From positions 2,648,531-2,712,530 of the forward strand of contig NC_053136.1 in assembly GCF_016808335.1 (NCBI RefSeq): 64,000 nt of DNA. Direction: 5' to 3'. Under the pieces are notes generated by a model. That model worked only from the letters and a program-made list of their open reading frames with translations. It made no database searches and was not told the origin of the DNA. This DNA is from Panicum virgatum. Lineage: Eukaryota; Streptophyta; Magnoliopsida; Poales; Poaceae. The position numbers were made by a program, and so were the translations under genes. Positions 58,284 through 64,000 of the stretch are shown piece by piece (the first letter of the stretch is position 1; each line of letters opens with the position of its first letter).

Positions 58284-58855
58284 TGTTGGGATCTAGAGCT
58301 TGATCACCAGACAGAAAAAGTAGAACGAAGGTTCAAAGCAATGAGGAACACAATGGAATAGTTTGCACAATCGAAACTTCACAGTAATTCTTAAAGTGTT
58401 CAACCCCGTACAATGTTGGGTGGGAGGGGGTATTTATACCCCCAACCTTATTACAACATTCCAAGAATGCCCCTCCGGTTTTCCCGGAGGTTAAGAGATT
58501 ACATCAGGGGTATTTGGTAATTCCACTAGGTAAGACAGTTCAACTTGTACACTCCTACCCGGATCACATGTTTCGTGACTCTTGGCAACCTTCGGTAAGC
58601 ACCTTCGGTAGGCTTCGTGTGGCGTCGCCCTCAGTGTTCGCTTCCGAGCCATCCGCCGTGTCTCGAAGATTCTTGTTATATCCTTCGGGAGGACGGCTCC
58701 GATCAGTCCTCAGAATCTTCGGATTCTGGGATTGGTCTGCGTCCCTGTTCTTCACCAAAGGAAAAGGGAAAAGGTGATTCTAATCGTTAGTGAGCATCAA
58801 AACCTTCGGCAGACCTTCGGGTCTCGCCACCTTCGCAAGGGGGCGATCCCCAACA
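58284..58855 (-). repeat. 5' LTR of gypsy element 2
   Basis: 572 bp. On the minus strand it begins TGTTGGGGATCGCCC and ends ATCCCAACA. TATA on the minus strand at 58431-58438. Confidence 0.9.
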
Positions 58856-58860
58856 GAAGA

Positions 58861-59654
58861 GCCCCAAGATATGTCATAGCAAACTCAGTATGAAGACAAC
58901 CAATAATGTCGTGAAGCAGACGGGTGGACGAGGCAGTCAACACAATATCATCCATGTACAGTAACAAATAGGCAATGTGGGCGCCATCCTTGTAGACGAA
59001 CTACGACATGTCAGAAACCGAGGCAACAAATCCAATCTGTTTGATGTATGTGGCAAACTGTTGGTACCAAGCACGAGGAGCCTGCTTCAGGCCATAAAGT
59101 GACTTCTGCAGAAGGCAAACATGATCAGGAAGGGTTGGATTAACAAAACTTGGAGGCTGCTGGCAGTAGTCTGTCTCATCAAGATGACCATGAAGAAAAG
59201 CATTCTTGACATCCAGCTGATGAATCGGCCAATGATGAGAGGCTGCAATACTCAAAATTGTACGGATTATTCCTGGTTTAACAACCGGACTGAAAGTTTC
59301 ATCATAGTCAATGCCATGATGCTGAGAAAATCCTCGAACCACCCAACGAGCTTTGTGACGAGCAAGAGAACCATCAGAATGATACTTATGTTTGAAAATC
59401 CACTTTCCTATCACGACATTAGCACCAGGAGACCGAGAAACAAGATGCCAAGTACCATTGTAAATCAAGGCCTGAAACTCATCTGCCATAGCAGCTCGCC
59501 AATTAGGATCAGCAAGCGCACAACGGTAATTGCTCAGAACAGGGGAGGCAACGACATGATCAGCAGACAAGTTCTGATAATTGACAGGCTGTATGGTACT
59601 AGACTGAAGCCGAGTCAACTGTCGTAGAGTAGGTGGTGGTGAAGGGCCGCGCAT
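58861..59654 (-). pseudogene. Copia element 2 RT, N-terminal half
   Basis: RT from ALADPNWRAAMADEFQAL through GKWIFKHKYHSDG, DETFSPVVKPG, HQLDVKNAFLHG and KQAPRAWYQQF. TAG at 59001, then FVYKDG and MDDIVLTASS (YMDD in place of YVDD) up to the gypsy insertion. Confidence 0.87.
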
Positions 59655-61720
59655 CGGCCGAGGAGAAGGCGCAGGCGGCTGAAGTCCAGTTGCTGTAACA
59701 CCGTGCCGTCGAACAGAAGGGGACCGTTGACAAGACGATGGCTGTAGACAGTGCCGAAATGACCAGCCCGAGTAGCAGGCCCTGCAGGCGCTGGTGCATC
59801 AGCAGGCCTTGCAGGCGCTGGTGCTGCAGCAGGAGCTGCAGCCGAAGGTCCTGCAGGCTCGTGTGCAACCTGCACAGGGGCGCCAACAGGTGGAAGCCCG
59901 CCCGTAGTCGAAGCAGGTCCGGACGGGGGCACGAGACCATGCCCGCCCGATCTAGTAGCAGGGAGCGGGTGCTCAACATCCATGGAGGATGGAGCTGCCG
60001 CTGGAGCTGAGGGCGGACGCTCAACATCCATTGAGGATGGAGCTACCGCTGTAGGTTTAGAACTCAGATGCGTCGAACCTGTCGCATGGTTAGTAGGAAA
60101 ATGCACAATACCCCGGGTGACCAAGATGCTGATGCCATAGCGACGACGATAAAGCAAGAAGGGCTTGGGCGGTGCTAGGTGTAGCAGAGGATATGGTGTA
60201 TAGGTCACCATCGCTATTGCAGCGAAGAATCACGCGCTGCGTCCTGAGGTCCTTCACAGAAAAATCAAAGGCATCAAATTCTACCGAGCAGCTGTTGTCA
60301 CGGGTGAATTGACGAACAGATAGGAGATTGCGAACGATAGAAGGAACAATGAGAACATTATTAAGGGCAAAATTTGATGCAGCGGTGGGTAGGACAAAAT
60401 GACCACTAGATGTTACGGGAATATGTGAACCAGTGCCTACCGAAATAGAAACATGAGAAGCAGGTAATCGAGAGAGAAGTATACCATCCAAGGAGTGCAT
60501 GTGGGTGGAGGTGCCAGAGTCCATCACCCATGGAGAAGATCCCTGCAGCTGTAGCTGCTGCAAAGCCACAATCAAACCCGCCTGGTCCCATGATTGTGCG
60601 GGTTGCTGCTGGTACGGCTGCTGGTACATCATGGAGTGATGCAGGGGGGCGAACCAAATGTAGGCTTGCTGCGGGGCTGATCCCAGCAAGCCTTGACCGC
60701 GCCAGCCCATGCCCATGCCGCCTATAGAGGAGCCACCCTACTGGCCACTGGGAGCACCCCATGGTGAGAAGCAGAACCACATGCCATTAGGAGTGTGGCC
60801 GCGGGTCTGCTGCTACTGCTGCTGTTGGGCACCGCCAGAGTTGGAGCCGCCCTTCACGCCCTTTTTCTTGCGCCAGCGCTGCTGTTGCTGCTGCTTTGCT
60901 GCTGGCCAGCGGTGGAAGAGGAGCGACAGGAGGATCCGCAGCCTGTGCTGGAGGCGACCAAGGTGGAGGAAGACAGAACCTTGGCCTCATTGGCCAAGCG
61001 CAGCTCCTTGAGGGCAAACTGATTTAGGGCTTCATCAAAGGTGATGTTCTTGGTGCCAGCGACGATGTCCTTGGTGTTGCTGAATTTGGGGTGGATGCCA
61101 CGCAGCAAGTTCGGCACCAATGTGGGTTTGGCCACAGGATTACCAACCTCACGTAGGGCGTCGGTGGCCAGCTCCATCTTCTTGCCAAACTCCATGACAG
61201 ACAGATCGCCCTGAGTTATGGAGTGGAAGTCCTCACTCAGGAAGATGGCGTGGGGAGCCTGGTTGGCCTGAAACTTGTTGGAGATGGCAACCCAAAGCTC
61301 CCACGCCGTCTGATCTTCAGCCATGGCGAAGTCAATGACATCTTGAGATACGGAGCCCTAGAGCCACGTGCGGACGCAACAATCAATCTGCTCCCAAGCA
61401 GCATCAGTGCGGCGATGAGGAATGGAGCCGTTGATGTGGTGAAGGAGCCCGAACTTGCCGCACATTGCCTTGAAGAAAGCCGACCACTTCCCGTAGCTGG
61501 AGCTATGCAGTTCCAGCTTGATGGGGACATGGGACGTGACAGAGATTGTGGCGTAGGGGTGGAGGAAGAGGGCACCGGCCATTGCATCTATAGAGGAGGG
61601 CATGTCTGGGGCGCCAGAGGAGGGAGAAGAGGCTACTGATGTCGCAGAGGTGGTTGACAAGATTGCAGATGCAATCTGAAGCATGCAGCAAGGGCGGCGG
61701 CTGGTGTGGTGGGTGCCCAA
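59655..61720 (-). pseudogene. Copia element 2 Gag-protease and linker, integrase deleted
   Basis: Gag begins near 61720 and includes SYGKWSAFFKAMCGKFGLL, AMAEDQTAWELWVAI and FSEDFHSI-like helices. TAG at 61358, 60813 and 60738. Protease WVMDSGTSTHM (near 60520) and pre-integrase SSLWHQHLGHPG (near 60110). From there the sequence jumps directly to the Ala/Pro-rich linker that normally follows integrase, so the whole catalytic integrase is gone. The linker contains a short duplication (SSMDVE twice). Confidence 0.85.
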
Positions 61721-61881
61721 GAGAGGGCGCAGTAAGAGGATGAAGGCGCCCTAGGGTTAGGGCACAGGGGAGGTGTGGCGCCGATGGGGAGGAGGCCCCT
61801 GGACGATGGCTAGGGCAGCAGATGGGAGGGGGGGGGGGGGCGCACGGCAGGGCAGGGAGAGGGCCTGGACTCGTCATACCA

Positions 61882-62004
61882 TGTCGAGAATTGGCAAACA
61901 CCACACACCTTGGGAAGAGAGGTGACCTTTTATTATATAGGCCATATAGGCTTGGGTTACTAGAAACACAATACAAGCACAATACAAACTCTATATATCT
62001 AACA
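61882..62004 (-). repeat. 5' LTR of copia element 2
   Basis: 123 bp, TGTCGAG to TCTAACA on the plus strand. The primer-binding sequence TGGTATGACGAG follows on the minus strand. Confidence 0.9.
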
Positions 62005-62009
62005 GCTGG

Positions 62010-62646
62010 TCACGTGGAGGCAGAGCTGATCAGAATAAAGAAAGATAATCTAAAGGGAAGAAGCTTGTGTGCGCGACCAGGAGAAGGATCTGCATGCAAA
62101 TTGAGTTTTGTACACGTTCAATCAAAGGCATATTATTTTAGAGATGTGGAAAGGCTGAATATGTGGTGCACGTGCATGATTGGTGGGCGTGATAATGTGC
62201 AACCTGAAGGCCGGTGGGCTTCTGGCGTGATAATCGAGAAAGATTAGAACCCTAATGGGCTTCTGGCGTGACGGCCTATTAGTAGGGTCTATATAATGAG
62301 GGCCAGGGCTAAGGGCAAAAGAGAGCTCTCGCGCCATAAACACTAAGCCGTCGCAGCCTCTCCATCTCACCAGGAAACCCTAGCCGAGCGCGCAGTCTGG
62401 ACTCTTGAGGAGGCGCTACTGCATTGCCGCAGTGCTGATCGGCAGGACAAGAAGGAGGAACCATAGGCTGTGATATGCTTCCTCTTCACCAACGCACGAC
62501 AAAGTTGGGGCGAGCTACTCCAACTCTACTTACGCTGCACTGCTCGTCGATGAGTAATGATCTATGATCATCTGCTTACATGAGATCCTTGGTGAATGTG
62601 GTAAAATTATCAATTCGTGCTAGCGTAGCGTTTCCGTTACCCAACA
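62010..62646 (+). repeat. Right part of an interrupted LTR
   Basis: Continuation of 50491-50661. It has a TATA-like TATATAA (62290-62296), a leader rich in CCATCTC/AACCCTAGCC, and ends TTACCCAACA. Confidence 0.45.
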
Positions 62647-62668
62647 GCTTCACTTCTTCCTTCTTGTT

Positions 62669-63150
62669 GTGCAAACCTTCCCCCCGTTCTCACCACTGTT
62701 GTCTTGTAGCAACAAGCTAAACTACAGATCGAAGGATGGTGACAGTGATGGTGATTTGCTGCTCTCGCCATTGACAATTATTTCTACCAGGAGGAGCCTC
62801 TACAACCCAACACCAATAGCTCTTCCTCCATGGTTAACTTGCTTTTCTGCAACTCGTGCCCAGTAAGTTCTCACTATCTCTGTTTGCATCCTTGTAGTAA
62901 CGGTACTCAGTTTTGGTGAAACGAGGAGTTCTAGAGGTAGAAGAAGATGTTAGCATCGATGTTTGAAATGATTTATTCATTCCATTATTCTGGACAACCA
63001 TTTTTTGCTGGCTGGAACTGGTTTTCATAGTTTCTGATTGAGATTAACTACTAAAAGCTGGCAAAATATTTTGAGGATCTCACCACCATGCTTCAGCTGC
63101 ATAATTATCCTGGTTCAGAACCACCCCTAGCGAATAGCAGCTCCCAAGTA
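62669..63150 (+). other. Two exon-like segments of an unrecognised gene
   Basis: Segment 1 (to 62862) reads SKDGDSDGDLLLSPLTIIST, RRSLYNPTPIALPPWLTCFS and ends at GCCCA|GTAAGT. Segment 2 (about 63053-63148) reads LAKYFEDLTTMLQLHNYPGS, EPPLANSSSQ and ends at CCAA|GTAAGC. Both have good donors, but I cannot assign the protein. It may be a real gene starting here, or a captured fragment. Confidence 0.35.
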
Positions 63151-64000
63151 AGCACTACATTTTGTTAAAATTGAGCTCTCCTCTGCATTTTGTTGAACAT
63201 CTATAACATTGTATCGTCAATTTGATTATGAAATTCTTTATAAAACCCTGCTGGAAACCCAACTGGCCCTAGAGCTGAACTTGTATCCCTATTTCCTATG
63301 AGTTGTTAACCCATTTCTTATTCTTATCAAGGTCCATTTTCTTATTAAACTTTGTTCTCAAGTGTGGCCTACACTGACTAAATGGTCACCTACTGTTTAG
63401 ATATTTATGTTGGGCTAAAGAGCCATTTAAATGGACCAAACACTGATTAAATGGGACAAATGGCTGATTAAACGGATACGGTAAGCCACTGTAGTGTACT
63501 TGAGCTAAACGGCCGTATACGCGAACAGTGGGTGTGGGATATGCGTAACAGCATAGACAGGCTCATGGAACAAATTTAAAAAGATACCAAAGGATTGTTG
63601 CACTTTCATGATCTCCGTTTGATGAAGATGTTGTGCTAGAACGCACAAATAATAGGAAGATTTTGATTGTGAATGTCAAGAAAGGAGAGGTTAGTATTCT
63701 TTATTTATTCTATGTTTTACTGTATGTCAAGAAAATTTTGCTAACATGCAATAAGAACAAGTGTGACTTTTCTATATTTTTCTTGGTTTATATGATCTAG
63801 GTTGTGTTTGAGGACATGTATGACACATGTTGGGATATCTGGTGGAGTAAATATGCTCATGGGAGCTTTGCTTTAGCAACCCCGCAGAAATAAGGATGCA
63901 CCACAAAGCTCTATTGTAGTTGTTTGGTTGATATAGTCATTATTCAGATAATAGATAGTTCAATCTCTATTATGTTTGACATAGTTTTATAGTAAACATG
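63151..64000. other. AT-rich sequence to the window end
   Basis: Intron-like or intergenic; no further supported exon. Confidence 0.4.

Larger units (their letters stand above)
52463..58855 (-). mobile_element. Gypsy element 2, nested in the RT of copia element 2
   Basis: LTRs 52463-52984 (522 bp) and 58284-58855 (572 bp), TSD GAAGA (52458-52462, 58856-58860). On the minus strand: Gag, protease, RT, part of RNase H. On the plus strand, between RNase H and the left LTR, there is an antisense gene. Integrase and the end of RNase H are absent. The LTRs differ at roughly 30 positions (about 6 percent), so it is older than gypsy element 1. Confidence 0.92.
51466..62004 (-). mobile_element. Copia element 2, minus strand, split by a nested gypsy
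   Basis: Short LTRs at 51466-51597 and 61882-62004, TSD GCTGG (51461-51465, 62005-62009), a TGGTAT primer site next to the 61882 LTR, and a GTGGGCGGA tract next to the other. Gag-Pol reads right to left and is interrupted inside RT by the gypsy at 52463-58855. The element without its guest is about 4.1 kb. The integrase core is missing. Confidence 0.92.

Overview
This is a nuclear segment of a grass genome (Poaceae; species not determinable from this window). The evidence is GC-rich first exons, GT-AG introns, grass-type LTR retrotransposons nested in one another, and many small foldback DNA elements. About half of the window is LTR retrotransposon. I see no CRISPR, operon or bacterial feature.

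Three host genes are supported. (1) A polygalacturonase (GH28) gene on the minus strand: exon 1 at 6230-6589 and exon 2 at 1-118, the rest lying beyond the left edge. A Ty1/copia element (178-4916) sits inside its first intron. (2) A BOI/SBP1-like RING E3 ubiquitin ligase on the minus strand, three coding exons between 24788 and 26840. (3) An eight-exon multi-pass membrane protein on the plus strand (42100-45700, 353 aa), resembling the plant family related to animal rolling stone.

Between genes 1 and 2 lies a complete, very young 16.3-kb Ty3/gypsy element (8066-24359, TSD CTGCT). Its LTRs differ by about four substitutions and one 8-bp duplication. It carries Gag, protease, RT/RNase H/integrase in sense. 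In the 6.9 kb between pol and the 3' LTR there are two antisense transcription units: a five-exon gene for a Transposase_28-like coiled-coil protein, and a shorter gene with its own TATA box and AATAAA signal.

From 27.4 to 41 kb I find no host gene but several small transposons with clear target-site duplications: two hAT-type, a 9-bp-TSD foldback, a PIF/Harbinger-like foldback, and a third MITE whose empty site is preserved in a neighbouring tandem duplicate. Downstream of gene 3 are a 5'-truncated LINE with a 17-bp TSD and a TIR element that seems to carry a piece of an AAA-ATPase gene (47655-48944).

From 50.5 to 62.6 kb is a nest: an LTR (halves at 50491 and 62646) interrupted by a solo LTR (50667-51440) and by a minus-strand copia element (51466-62004). 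The copia element is in turn interrupted inside RT by a minus-strand gypsy element (52463-58855). That inner gypsy also has an antisense gene of the same general type as the large element. The last 1.3 kb holds exon-like segments of an unrecognised gene.
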